Under the pieces are notes generated by a model. It saw only the letters and a program-made list of their open reading frames with translations. It did no database searches and was not told where the DNA came from. 64,000 nucleotides of DNA from Breznakibacter sp047600785 (lineage in GTDB: Bacteria; Bacteroidota; Bacteroidia; Bacteroidales; Marinilabiliaceae): NCBI GenBank assembly GCA_047600785.1, contig JASGKH010000001.1:930001-994000 (forward strand), given 5' to 3'. Below, one piece after another: positions 18,006 through 27,283 of the stretch. A program made the position numbers and the translations under genes. The number at the start of each line of letters is the position of its first letter. Positions within the stretch are counted from its first letter, which is position 1.

Positions 18006-20525
18006 ATGATGACGTATTTGCCTTCTTTTCGTCATGTGTTTTCTCTGTTGGGTTGTGTTTGGATAGTGCTGGATAGCTTTGCACAAACAAATCGATTGCA
18101 TTTTGAACATCTGACGGTTAGGGAAGGATTGTCTCAGAATACCATTCATGGGATCGCCAAAGACCGGTATGGTTTTATGTGGTTTGGTACTTATGAAGGG
18201 GTGTGCAGATATGATGGTTACTCTTTTAAAGTGTATAGGGCCGGTGATAGTCGCGGGTATTCAGGGTTGGAAAACAACCGGATCAGCAATCTCTATACGG
18301 ATGAAAGATTGGGTTTATGGGTGCAAAATGGGGACAACCATGTATCGCGTTACGATTATGGAAATGAAATATTTCGTCGTGTACCTGTCGATTCGATACC
18401 ATTGGACGTATCGAAAGGTCTGGACCGGGGAAACTCCAAACGTTTTCGGGCGGCAGGCAACGAAATGGTCTGGTCGGTTGATGAAACAGGTAACGTTTTA
18501 AGACAAGCCGGCAAAGATGGCCAAATCATTTTGTATGCAAAGAATCATTTGGCGTACGATGAATTGAGCGATTACAATCTTAGTGAATTATATTTCGATA
18601 ACAACGACATCCTTTGGGTCGGGACTGAATTTGGCGGAATAAACAAAGCTGATACCCGCCACAAACCTTTTTCTAATTTCTACCATCAGTCGGGAAATTC
18701 CAATTCGTTGGTCGGCCATGTTGTTAGGGCTGTTGCAGAAGATCTTAACGGAAACATATGGGTAGGAACGGTTAACAGCGGCATCACTGTTGTACAGCCC
18801 TCCGGCCAATATCGGCATATTGTAAAAAGCGATGAAGGGAATGGGTTGGTGAGCAATGAAATACGTTGTTTGTACTGCGATAAGGCCGGTGACATATGGA
18901 TTGGGACCAAAAAGGGCTTAAATCGTTACCTGGTTAAGCAAGGCCGTTTCGAAACTTACTCCAGGTCAAGTAATGCGCCTATTCCCGACAATGCCGTGTT
19001 CTGTGTGATGGAAGATCACTTGGGCACTTTGTGGATTGGTACGTTTGACGGGATCGCACGTTTTGACAGGCTCAATAATCGGTTTGACGCATTTCCATCA
19101 AAAAGTCTTTTGGGCAATGCCCGTATTCGTTCCATTATGGAAGATCGTCACCATCGATTGTGGGTTGCTACCGAAGGAGGAGGGATAACGATACTGGAAC
19201 GGGAGGCAGGATCTGGGGTGAACGGGAAATTGAAGAAAGTGCAGGAATTCTGGGCTGATCCGGAAAATAAGAATTCATTGCCTAGCAACATTGTCCTAAC
19301 CATGTTGGAGGATCGTAATGGTGCAATGTGGTTGGGTACCAACAACGGGCTGTGCCGGTACAATCCTTCCAATGGTCAATTTCTTCGCTTGACCGCGGAG
19401 ACAGGTTTTCCCGATGCGTTGATCATGGGGCTTTTAGAGGATGGGATCGGAAGAGTCTGGGCCAGCCACAAAAAGGGGCTCACCAGGATCGCCGATAACG
19501 ACGGCAGATTGGAATTCAGGACCTATACCCAAAATGACGGCCTGCCAGGTAATGAATTTAGCCAAAACGCGTTTGCCGCCAGTTCCCGTTCCGGGATGTT
19601 GATGTTTGGAGGAACCGGTGGGTTGGCCGTGTTTCACCCCGACAGCCTGCACGATAATCCTTTCTTGCCCAAGGTAGTTTTGACCGCGTTGCGTATCCAG
19701 GATCATTGGATTGGCGTGGGCGACCGCATACGTGGCCGTGTTGTGCTGTCACAATCGATGGTTATGGCCAAACAGATTACACTTGATTACGAAGACAGGC
19801 ATTTTGCCATTGAATTTGCCGGGTTGCATTTTTCAAATCCATTGGGCAATCGTTACCAATACATGCTTGAAGGATATGACGAACAATGGATGGCAACAGA
19901 TGCAAGCCATCGCATTGCCGCTTATGCAAATTTGCCACATGGCCGTTACCTCTTTAAGGTGAAAGCTTCGAATTGTGACGGCATATGGAACCCCGAGCCT
20001 GCCGTTTTGGAAGTGGTGGTTAATCCGCCATGGTGGCGTACATGGTGGACTTATCTTGGGTACATCGTTTTTCTGGGTGCTTTGCTATTGGTACTGATAA
20101 AACTTTTGCTTTGGCGCGAAAGGTTGAAGCGGCAGCTGGCGGTCGAAAAAATGCAGAAAGAAAAGGAGCTGGAGCTTCATGCCGCTAAAATGGAGTTTTT
20201 CACGCATGTATCGCACGAGCTTCGTACGCCTCTGTCGCTTATTATCGATCCGCTTGAGCAGTTGGTGCAGGGAGGGATGGAGCCCGGAGAACACGGGCGT
20301 TATCTGGAGATAGTGGTGCAAAATGCCCACAGATTGCAGGGCCTGGTTGATCAATTGCTCGATTTCCGGAAAATAGACGAAGGTAAAATGCGACCGGAAC
20401 TGACCAGGGGTGACATGCTTGCGTTCATCAGGCAGATAACCGATAGCTTTATGCCAATGGCACAGAGGCGCGGTATCAGTTTAGGGGTTGATGCAAAAGT
20501 GGATTGTATTCGATACGTGGTTTGA
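18006..20525 (+). CDS. Hybrid two-component regulator, N-terminal fragment (sensor and histidine kinase start)
   Basis: The upstream part of a hybrid two-component system broken by a single-base frameshift at about 20511. A signal peptide or N-terminal anchor (residues 1-27) precedes about fourteen short propeller blades (repeats such as DLNGNIWVGT, HLGTLWIGTFDG, RNGAMWLGTNNG), then a Y_Y_Y domain, a membrane segment (about 683-703) and the HisKA dimerisation helix with phospho-acceptor His737 in THVSHELRTPLS. The frame ends prematurely at TGA 20523-20525, just before the ATPase domain should begin. The periplasmic propeller of such regulators binds an oligosaccharide released from the target glycan. 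Encoded after GH2-GH28, it probably controls the surrounding pectin operons. Confidence 0.85.
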   Translation: MMTYLPSFRHVFSLLGCVWIVLDSFAQTNRLHFEHLTVREGLSQNTIHGIAKDRYGFMWFGTYEGVCRYDGYSFKVYRAGDSRGYSGLENNRISNLYTDERLGLWVQNGDNHVSRYDYGNEIFRRVPVDSIPLDVSKGLDRGNSKRFRAAGNEMVWSVDETGNVLRQAGKDGQIILYAKNHLAYDELSDYNLSELYFDNNDILWVGTEFGGINKADTRHKPFSNFYHQSGNSNSLVGHVVRAVAEDLNGNIWVGTVNSGITVVQPSGQYRHIVKSDEGNGLVSNEIRCLYCDKAGDIWIGTKKGLNRYLVKQGRFETYSRSSNAPIPDNAVFCVMEDHLGTLWIGTFDGIARFDRLNNRFDAFPSKSLLGNARIRSIMEDRHHRLWVATEGGGITILEREAGSGVNGKLKKVQEFWADPENKNSLPSNIVLTMLEDRNGAMWLGTNNGLCRYNPSNGQFLRLTAETGFPDALIMGLLEDGIGRVWASHKKGLTRIADNDGRLEFRTYTQNDGLPGNEFSQNAFAASSRSGMLMFGGTGGLAVFHPDSLHDNPFLPKVVLTALRIQDHWIGVGDRIRGRVVLSQSMVMAKQITLDYEDRHFAIEFAGLHFSNPLGNRYQYMLEGYDEQWMATDASHRIAAYANLPHGRYLFKVKASNCDGIWNPEPAVLEVVVNPPWWRTWWTYLGYIVFLGALLLVLIKLLLWRERLKRQLAVEKMQKEKELELHAAKMEFFTHVSHELRTPLSLIIDPLEQLVQGGMEPGEHGRYLEIVVQNAHRLQGLVDQLLDFRKIDEGKMRPELTRGDMLAFIRQITDSFMPMAQRRGISLGVDAKVDCIRYVV

Positions 20526-21678
20526 CGAAGACAAACTTGGGAAGATCCTGTTCAATCTTTTATCCAATGCGTTTAAGTATACTTCTGGTCAGGGGAGTGT
20601 ATCCGTGCAGGTGGAAAAGGGTATTCAGCGCGAAAAACCAGTGTGGCGTATCACCATTCGTGACACGGGCATTGGTATCGCCGACGGGGACAAAGAGAAT
20701 GTGTTCGACGAGTTTTTCCGGGCCAAAAATACCAGACCCTTTGAAGGACAGAGCAGTGGCATTGGGTTGGCTTTTACCCGCAAGTTGGTGGATTTGCTTA
20801 ACGGAACCATTGAGATTGGCGACAACCAGCCTCAGGGAACTAAGTTCACGGTAGCAATCCCGTTTCTTCCGGTCGCTGGTGCCGGTGCAGATGACAATAT
20901 GCACCAGGCTGTTTCGGACGATAACGAAAGACCCGTGGTGTTGGTCGTGGATGACAATGCCGATTTGCGCAACTACCTGGCCGGAGCCTTGGGATATCAT
21001 TATTCTGTATTGCCGGCTTCAAACGGGAAGGATGGCCTGGCAATGGCTACTGCCGAAATCCCCGATGTGGTGGTGAGCGACGTGATGATGCCGGTAATGG
21101 ATGGTTTTGAACTTTGTAGCCGGGTGAAAAGCGATGAACGTACCTGCCACATTCCGGTTATCCTATTAACGGCCATGGTTGATGACGAAGCAAAAATCAC
21201 CGGTTATGAAAAGGGTGCCGATATTTACCATGCCAAACCTTTTAATGTAAGGCTGCTCCTGTCACAGATCAAAAGCCTTATTGACAACCGGCAAAAACTC
21301 AGGCGCGCCTTTGCGGGCGATGCTTCTGCCGGGACAGCCGATATGGCTGTTCGCTGTATTGACGATGCATTTGTAAAGAAAGCGCTGGCTTTTGTCGAGG
21401 CCAATCTGGAAAGGACCGACTTTAGCCAGGAGGAGTTAGCAGATCATTTGTCTGTGAGCAAACGCCAATTGTACCGGAAAATCGATGCCCTGACCGGGCA
21501 AACACTGCACGAATTTATCACTTCCATACGCATGGACCGTGCAAAAACATTGCTGACGCAAGGTAACCTGAACGTATCGGAAGTGGCTTACAGGGTCGGT
21601 TTTACGGAGCCTTCCAATTTCTCCCGCACCTTCTCGAAGCATTTTGGTAAAAACCCCAGCCACTTTTTGAAGAATTGA
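20488..21678 (+). CDS. Hybrid two-component regulator, C-terminal fragment (ATPase, receiver, AraC)
   Basis: This fragment continues the sensor at 18006 in another frame. Joined by removing one base near 20511, the two give about 1224 residues, a normal length for this class. Residues 8-130 form the HATPase domain (NLLSNAFKYTS N-box, DTGIGIADGD, GQSSGIGLAFTRKL). Residues about 148-265 form the receiver (VLVVDDNADLRNY, phospho-acceptor Asp198 in VSDVMMP, Lys in YHAKPFN). Residues about 293-396 form the AraC helix-turn-helix (FSQEELADHLSVSKRQLYRK; SEVAYRVGFTEPSNFSRTF). Whether a separate start at 20488 is used is doubtful. The frameshift is either a real disabling mutation or a sequence error. 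A convergent GH43 gene ends 110 bases downstream. Confidence 0.85.
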   Translation: MMQKWIVFDTWFDEDKLGKILFNLLSNAFKYTSGQGSVSVQVEKGIQREKPVWRITIRDTGIGIADGDKENVFDEFFRAKNTRPFEGQSSGIGLAFTRKLVDLLNGTIEIGDNQPQGTKFTVAIPFLPVAGAGADDNMHQAVSDDNERPVVLVVDDNADLRNYLAGALGYHYSVLPASNGKDGLAMATAEIPDVVVSDVMMPVMDGFELCSRVKSDERTCHIPVILLTAMVDDEAKITGYEKGADIYHAKPFNVRLLLSQIKSLIDNRQKLRRAFAGDASAGTADMAVRCIDDAFVKKALAFVEANLERTDFSQEELADHLSVSKRQLYRKIDALTGQTLHEFITSIRMDRAKTLLTQGNLNVSEVAYRVGFTEPSNFSRTFSKHFGKNPSHFLKN

Positions 21679-21788
21679 GATGGCACATTAGCCATTTACA
21701 ATTATTGTCAATAGGTTGCTCGGGGTAGTTCACACAAAAAGCGGAAAGAACGCATATGCAGACCAAAAGCCTTTTGTTTCTTTGCACC

Positions 21789-23303
21789 TTATTTTATTGC
21801 TTCATACCTGAAGTCCTTAAATTTTACACTTCCTTCGCCAATGGCAACCAGCCCAATCCGTAGCCCCATGAAACCGCCCAGCACGTTATGGTGAAAGCCC
21901 GACATTTCCAGCGAGTTTTCGGTTTTTGTCCAGATCTCACCGTCGGTGCTGTAGTATAAATCGACCAGATGGTCAACTTTTTTGAGGCGGAGAAACACGT
22001 GACGGTTTATTTTGCTCTTTTCGGTAATGAACTGCCATCCCCTTATATTGGTCAGTATATTATGGCTGTCGGCCAAGATGCCCGAAAAGGCTTGTTGGTT
22101 ATAGAATAGCACCAATCCGCCCACGCTATTGCCCGCAAGTTCCATCTTTATCTGGGCCGTGTATGAGTGGTCGGTTGGCATGCACAACAGGGGCGAACAG
22201 TTGGCCACCGAGGTTCCCCTGGCCTGAATAGACAGACTGTTGTCGCACAAATTGAAACGCGCAGGGTCATATTCACCAAAAAATCTCCAGTGGAGACTCA
22301 GTGAACTACCTGTAAAACTGTCGTTTAATGTGAATCTTTCGATAGGGGCCTTGCCGGCCATCGGAATGGGTTTGCCAAGAGAGGCATTTTCGGGGATCTT
22401 GTACCATTCGTCTTTTGTCCACTCAACTGGCAGTAGCAAAGTTTGGCGTCCCATGTTATAATGGTCTTTTTCGTAACCGTGCAAAACCATCCACCAATTG
22501 CCCGAAGCATCATCGAATACCGTGCCGTGGCCTACCGAGCACCATTTCTCCGAACTGTTTTGGGTGCGGATAATAGGGTTGTAGGGTGAGTTCTCCCAAG
22601 GGCCAAGAGGTGACCTGGAGCGTGCCGATATAACCATGTGTCCCGTAGCCGGCCCTGCGGTACCTCCTTGAGCCACCGTTAAATAGTAATAATCGCCGCG
22701 TTTAACGAGCTTGGGACCTTCCATGCAAAAACATTCGATTTGCCAATCTCGGGGGATGGGCCAGCCGTCGTAAACATGTTTCAGATCGCCGGTTACTGAC
22801 AGTCCGTCGGCCGATAAGGGTACGTAGCCGCCATTACTGAAATAGAGATAGCGGTTTCCCTGTTCATCGGCAACGTGGCCGGGGTCGATGTTGCCCACTT
22901 TTAGGTCGACGGGATCACTCCACGGACCTTCGATTCTGTCGGCGGCCACTACGTAGTTGGTCTGGTTGGCAGGGAAATAAATGAAATACTTGCCGTTGTG
23001 CTTCACTAAATCGGGTGCCCATACGGGGCCCACGTATTGGGACAATGCATTGGCTACCGGTTTCCAGTTGGCAAGATCTCTCGAATGCCAGATGGTCAGC
23101 CCTGGATAGTATTCGAATGATGAATGAACGATGTAATAATCGTCGCCGTCACGCAAAATGCTAGGGTCGGGGTAATCGCCAGGAAAGAGGGGGTTGGTGA
23201 AGGCATGATGGGGAGTGCCATCCGTTGCATCCTTTGGGCGGGTGCATCCTGTTATACCCGATAATGCCAGCCCGAAGGCCAATAAAGTGATCGTGGTTTT
23301 CAT
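21789..23303 (-). CDS. GH43 lipoprotein with C-terminal beta-sandwich
   Basis: I place the start at 23303, giving MKTTITLLAFGLALSGITGC with a lipobox cysteine at residue 20. An in-frame ATG at 23330 is also possible, and the frame is open to 23501. The five-bladed propeller occupies about 33-330, with catalytic base Asp46 (YPDPS), the modulating Asp140 (NIDPGH) and the acid Glu195 (CMEGPK). Residues about 345-504 are a concanavalin-like sandwich seen in beta-xylosidase/arabinofuranosidase members. The likely activity is removal of xylose or arabinose from hemicellulose oligosaccharides. The lipoprotein would be on the outer membrane or in the periplasm. It is the last gene of the minus-strand GH5-GH39-GH43 series, although a gap of about 400 bases precedes it. 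Confidence 0.9.
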   Translation of the reverse strand: MKTTITLLAFGLALSGITGCTRPKDATDGTPHHAFTNPLFPGDYPDPSILRDGDDYYIVHSSFEYYPGLTIWHSRDLANWKPVANALSQYVGPVWAPDLVKHNGKYFIYFPANQTNYVVAADRIEGPWSDPVDLKVGNIDPGHVADEQGNRYLYFSNGGYVPLSADGLSVTGDLKHVYDGWPIPRDWQIECFCMEGPKLVKRGDYYYLTVAQGGTAGPATGHMVISARSRSPLGPWENSPYNPIIRTQNSSEKWCSVGHGTVFDDASGNWWMVLHGYEKDHYNMGRQTLLLPVEWTKDEWYKIPENASLGKPIPMAGKAPIERFTLNDSFTGSSLSLHWRFFGEYDPARFNLCDNSLSIQARGTSVANCSPLLCMPTDHSYTAQIKMELAGNSVGGLVLFYNQQAFSGILADSHNILTNIRGWQFITEKSKINRHVFLRLKKVDHLVDLYYSTDGEIWTKTENSLEMSGFHHNVLGGFMGLRIGLVAIGEGSVKFKDFRYEAIK

Positions 23304-23330
23304 TAGGGATTGTTTGGATAGAAGGTTCAT

Positions 23331-23723
23331 AATTTTGGTATTGACACTGAGCAAGGTTAAATTGTTGGACAAAAGATAATCGAAATAAAGAAGTCCTTCC
23401 TCATGACGATTGTTGGATATATGCAGTTTAAGCAATGATCTTTTATTCAAAGATCCATATCTCCATTCTTTTTGTGTGACATGAAGTTTCGTTGACATCA
23501 TCTCAATGTTTTAGACAAAAGCATTCATGTGAAGAACTGATCTGCCACCCCCTCCTTCCGAGCGATAATGGAATACCAGGTGCATTCATCTTTGGATTTT
23601 CCCTTTTCGGAAGAGTCAGGGGATATCAATGCAAAGCAATATCGGTTTTGGTGAACAGGACACGTGGCTCGGTTGTCTTACTCCATTTTAATAACCAAAC
23701 ATCTTCTCGTCGGCCATTCTTTT
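23331..23723. other. Gap between GH39 and GH43
   Basis: About 390 bases on the minus-strand path between the GH39 stop and the GH43 start. I see no gene, no strong hairpin and no copy of the TTTTTGCAAAAA motif found upstream of GH5. Its size suggests that GH43 may have its own promoter. Confidence 0.4.
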
Positions 23724-25313
23724 TCACAGTTTCTTCAATGCAATCAAAAACACATCGTTCTCGTTTAATAAAAGTTCTCGTTTGAAATTGCCATCGTTGG
23801 TTATCCTTATCAACTCTGAACTGAAAGGTAGTCCATTGCTTTGGCTTTTCAGGAATCCAACCTGTCTCTGGGTCAGCTGGGCGGGCTTGTTCAACCTGTG
23901 GTACAGTGTGTATGGATCGTTATGGCCGTAACCAGTTTTAAAAAGCTCAAGTTGGTAATTGCCCGGCGCCAATCCGTGCAGATCGATGATGGCTTTGCCT
24001 TTGCTTTTGGCCGGTAAATCCTGGTTATAGTAATCCTGGTTGTTGATGTTGTCGGGCAGAGTGTATGTGAAGTCCCACAGCAACACCTGGATGTCGCCGT
24101 TATCGTTTTTACATGCCCAGGAAGAACTGTCGGCATTGACCAATTCTGTTTTGCCCAGTTTATTCATAAATGCGTAGGCATGATAAGCCGGTTTTTTAAT
24201 ACCCTGTGTGTTCAGTAATCCAAATCCGCCATGAAAAGGCGTAAACCTTGGCCCTGCCTCTTCGAATATATCGGTAAATACCCAGTATGACATAGAGTTG
24301 GCAGTGTTGCCTGTCTGCTTTAGCTTTTCTAGAATGTATGCGGCCTGATGGTAACTGTCGTGCATGGGATCGGCAGGGGTGTACGATGAACTCCACTCGG
24401 TGTAGTGAAGCTCAAGGTCTGGTTTTGCAGAGGCGGCGATCTCTTTCCTGGAGTTAATGACATCCCCGCTGACGCTCCACTTGCTTTTGCTCAATCTGGT
24501 ACCCGCATGGCCGTATTCGTCCAGATACCCTACGTCCACACCATAGGCATGCGTACTGATGAAATCGATAGGGACCGAATTGGTCTCGCAGAACTCGATC
24601 ATTTCGGGTTCCCAAGCTGCACCCGCGGTGGCCGGCCCTCCCACTTTATAAGCAAGGTTCACGTTTTTAACGGCTTGGGCAGCATGCTTGTACAGCCTGA
24701 AATATTCTTCCTGCGTTCCAGTCCAAAAGCCGGGCGAGAGGTTCGGTTCGTTCCACACCTCGAAATACCAGTTTTTTACTTCTTCGGAACCATATCGCTC
24801 CGTAAAATGGGTTACCAGATTTTTTATCAATTCCTCCCATTTCTGATAATCCTTTGGGGGCGTCACGTTTCCCCGCCACCAAAAAATAGTTTGTTGGCCG
24901 CTGGCCATGGCCGAAGGCATAAATCCAAGTTCAACAAAAGGCCGGATGCCGGTGTCGAGAAGGAAATCGAACAAAGCATCGACGTACATGTAATTGTATT
25001 CGGGGTTTCCGTTACGGTCTTCGCGATAAATCGCCATGTCGTCGGTCAACAGGCCGTGCATACGGATGTATTTGAAACCGCACTCCTGTTTCGTTATTTT
25101 TAGCTGTTGCTGCCAATCGGCTCTTAAGCCTTCGTTGGCACGTCCGGCTCCGATGCACTCTTTGAACATGGTGTTCAATGGTCCTTTTTCTTTTTGGAGG
25201 TCAACGGAAATAATGCGATTGGGTATTTTCCCGTTCCCTTTGCTTTGTCCCAGTACGGTAACGTGTGTGGCAAGTATAACGGTCAAACCAACAAAAAAGA
25301 GAGTGGATTTCAT
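23724..25313 (-). CDS. GH39 beta-xylosidase-like, secreted
   Basis: A 529-residue protein with a signal peptide (residues 1-22, ending VTVLGQ). The TIM barrel carries the GH39 signatures: acid/base Glu189 in FEVWNEPNLSPGFW and nucleophile Glu306 in ELHYTEWSSSY. FKYIRMHGLLTDDM and THAYGVDVG are further conserved stretches. A small beta domain follows (about 420-529). Bacterial GH39 enzymes are mainly beta-xylosidases, with some acting on other beta-glycosides, so the substrate is inferred. It follows the BACON-GH5 gene by 56 bases on the minus strand and is likely co-transcribed with it. Together with GH43 it suggests breakdown of xylan or xyloglucan rather than pectin. Confidence 0.9.
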   Translation of the reverse strand: MKSTLFFVGLTVILATHVTVLGQSKGNGKIPNRIISVDLQKEKGPLNTMFKECIGAGRANEGLRADWQQQLKITKQECGFKYIRMHGLLTDDMAIYREDRNGNPEYNYMYVDALFDFLLDTGIRPFVELGFMPSAMASGQQTIFWWRGNVTPPKDYQKWEELIKNLVTHFTERYGSEEVKNWYFEVWNEPNLSPGFWTGTQEEYFRLYKHAAQAVKNVNLAYKVGGPATAGAAWEPEMIEFCETNSVPIDFISTHAYGVDVGYLDEYGHAGTRLSKSKWSVSGDVINSRKEIAASAKPDLELHYTEWSSSYTPADPMHDSYHQAAYILEKLKQTGNTANSMSYWVFTDIFEEAGPRFTPFHGGFGLLNTQGIKKPAYHAYAFMNKLGKTELVNADSSSWACKNDNGDIQVLLWDFTYTLPDNINNQDYYNQDLPAKSKGKAIIDLHGLAPGNYQLELFKTGYGHNDPYTLYHRLNKPAQLTQRQVGFLKSQSNGLPFSSELIRITNDGNFKRELLLNENDVFLIALKKL

Positions 25314-25369
25314 ATGTAATGTAAAATTTGAAGTTGTATCTTCTGCTTCCCTTTTAGAGAGGCAAGGGG

Positions 25370-27103
25370 TTATTCGTTCGCCCCTTCTATAATTGCATTC
25401 AATGCCTGTGGGTCGTACGCGGTGTTGTTCTTCCGGTCGAAAAGCGCTGAAGCATTGTTGCCCATATTGCCCGCATCCCAGTAAAAAGGCAATATGCCGT
25501 GGGCTTTGGCCTGTTTGGTGAGGTATTTCAGATAATGGGCCCTCGATGCCAAATGGAGACTAAGCGCATCCCCCGTTAGCGATGTACGTCGGATAACGGC
25601 ATATTCGCCCATGATGACGGGAATTCCTTTGTCAACAAATTTGGTTTTCATGAGGGCCATCAACTCATTGAGTTGCGTTTCTTCCCCCCACGTGGCATTG
25701 CGATTGGTCTGCGTAGTGGAATGGTAATCTTTTCCCCAGTAGTAGAACATTTTCCCCCAGCTGGCATCTTCGGTCATCAGGCAAAACTGGTAGGGAGTGT
25801 AATAGTGTATTTCGACCATCATGCGGTTAGGGACGACATTGGTCGGCAAAGTGCCCATCAGCTTGTCGGTCTTCTCGATGTCGGTAGATGGACCTTGTAC
25901 GGCCAGTACGCGGTAGCTGTTTCTTCCCCCGGTCGAACGTACCGCATCGACAAACGTTTGAAGGTACGATTGCAGCACGGCCATCTGGGAGGCGTTCTCG
26001 ACGTTTGGCTCGTTGGTGCCCGCAAATATCAGCCGTTCGTCAAAATCCCTCAGATGCGTGGCTATTTGTTCCCAAAACGCTCTTTGCTTGTCGTTGTTTT
26101 CATCCTTTTTTTCGGGGGTGCAATTGTTTTCGAGCCAACCGCCGTCCCAGTGGATGTTTAAAATGACATACATGTCGTTATCCACACAATACTGCACGAC
26201 TTGCTTTACCCTGTTGAGCCAGCTGGCCCGTATTTTGGCAGTCGTATTGTTTTCCATGTACTGGTTCCATGCGCAAGGTATACGGATGGCGTTGAATCCG
26301 TTTTGTTTCACCAGTTTTATTAATTCGTCGGTCACCATAGGGTTCCCCCAGGCCGTTTCGCCACCTATGGCTTCAAGCGTGTTGCCGATGTTCCAGCCAA
26401 CCTTTATTTTGGAAGCCAGTTCGGTGGCTGTGCCGGTCATTCCCGTGGCGTCGGGCTCAACGGGCGAAGTATTGTAGTTAGGGTAGCGATTGCCGTCCTG
26501 GCTGATTTTGATTTCGATGGATGGTGCGTGTTCGGCTGTAATGGTCAATATGGCGGTCCTTTTTGCATCACTGTTTTCCGGTGCCGTTACGTTCACGGTT
26601 GATGTGCCTTTTTCGCCAGTGGTACTGCTCGTTTGGATCCAGTCGGCACTGGCATGGAGCGCCCATCCGGGGGCATCGGTGCTTATCTGGAGCAAAGTCT
26701 CGTTGCCCGACTTCGCAAAGTCTAATTTGTCGGTATTGGCGGTAATGGAATACAGATAGGCAGATGCGGCCTGGGTTACGGTAATTTGCAAGGGTTTTGC
26801 GTTTCCGGCCTTGATGGTGAGCGTGGCGGTGCGAGGTTCAAGGGTTTTGGAGGTTACGTTCAATGAGATGGTGATCTCTTGTTTTATGCCCGCAACTGCA
26901 GGCAATGTCAACCATTCGGGGGCCGGATTGTCTATTTCCCACGATGCCGCGTTGGTGGCAATGGAAAACACGGCATTTCCGCCTTCTTCCGGAATGGCAA
27001 TTTGGTGGGTGGATACGGTAAGTGTGTTGGTTTTATCTTCTTTTTCGCAACAGGTAAGCGAAAAGAGCAACAGAATGGTAACTGCGAAAATTGTTTTTTT
27101 CAT
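25370..27103 (-). CDS. BACON-BACON-GH5 endoglucanase lipoprotein
   Basis: A 577-residue lipoprotein: residues 1-19 form an SPII-type signal ending SLTCC, followed by acidic EKED, consistent with surface export. Two BACON domains occupy about 25-111 and 120-202 (EWLTLPAVAG and DWIQTSSTTG with ITVTQAA and IKISQDG ends). The GH5 barrel spans about 225-577, with VGWNIGNTLEAIGGETAWGN typical of GH5_4/GH5_2-like enzymes, acid/base Glu365 in AGTNEPN and nucleophile Glu500 in VIMGEYA. It would cut beta-1,4-glucan chains such as xyloglucan or mixed-linkage glucan at the cell surface. It is the first enzyme gene downstream of the membrane AraC gene. Two 20-bp direct repeats lie about 80-115 bases upstream. 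Confidence 0.92.
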   Translation of the reverse strand: MKKTIFAVTILLLFSLTCCEKEDKTNTLTVSTHQIAIPEEGGNAVFSIATNAASWEIDNPAPEWLTLPAVAGIKQEITISLNVTSKTLEPRTATLTIKAGNAKPLQITVTQAASAYLYSITANTDKLDFAKSGNETLLQISTDAPGWALHASADWIQTSSTTGEKGTSTVNVTAPENSDAKRTAILTITAEHAPSIEIKISQDGNRYPNYNTSPVEPDATGMTGTATELASKIKVGWNIGNTLEAIGGETAWGNPMVTDELIKLVKQNGFNAIRIPCAWNQYMENNTTAKIRASWLNRVKQVVQYCVDNDMYVILNIHWDGGWLENNCTPEKKDENNDKQRAFWEQIATHLRDFDERLIFAGTNEPNVENASQMAVLQSYLQTFVDAVRSTGGRNSYRVLAVQGPSTDIEKTDKLMGTLPTNVVPNRMMVEIHYYTPYQFCLMTEDASWGKMFYYWGKDYHSTTQTNRNATWGEETQLNELMALMKTKFVDKGIPVIMGEYAVIRRTSLTGDALSLHLASRAHYLKYLTKQAKAHGILPFYWDAGNMGNNASALFDRKNNTAYDPQALNAIIEGANE

Positions 27104-27179
27104 GATGATGGCCGATTAAGGGAGAAATGGATCGATGATCCGGTGCAAATCCTGATGCAATAATACTTTGCCGGGAAAC

Positions 27180-27220
27180 AATTCTTTTTGCAAAAACTGT
27201 AATTCTTTTTGCAAAAACTG
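27180..27220 (-). promoter_or_regulatory. Tandem operator-like repeats upstream of GH5
   Basis: AATTCTTTTTGCAAAAACTG occurs twice without a mismatch, at 27180-27199 and 27201-27220, giving a 21-bp period (two helical turns). The core TTTTTGCAAAAA is itself a 12-bp palindrome. Direct half-sites at 21 bp are the classic AraC-family arrangement. The pair lies 77-117 bases upstream of the GH5 start and next to the gene for a membrane-bound AraC protein, making that protein the obvious candidate ligand. Confidence 0.6.
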
Positions 27221-27247
27221 CATTGCATCATTAAAAGGTTTGATAAA

Positions 27248-27283
27248 AAGCCATGAATGTTTTTGCAAAAACGTTCATGGCTT
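27248..27283 (-). terminator. Terminator of the membrane AraC gene, with TTTTTGCAAAAA at its centre
   Basis: A 36-bp near-perfect inverted repeat (one mismatched pair in 18) spans the AraC stop codon. Read on the minus strand it is followed by a T-run (GGCTTTTTATC), which fits a Rho-independent terminator. Its centre, GTTTTTGCAAAAAC, is the same palindrome as in the operator-like repeats 40-80 bases further along, so it could also be a third protein-binding site. Confidence 0.65.

Noticed and set aside
24405..25103. Plus-strand open frame of 232 codons opposite the GH39 gene
   Set aside because: A shadow of GH39: no signal, domain or spacing to neighbours supports it.
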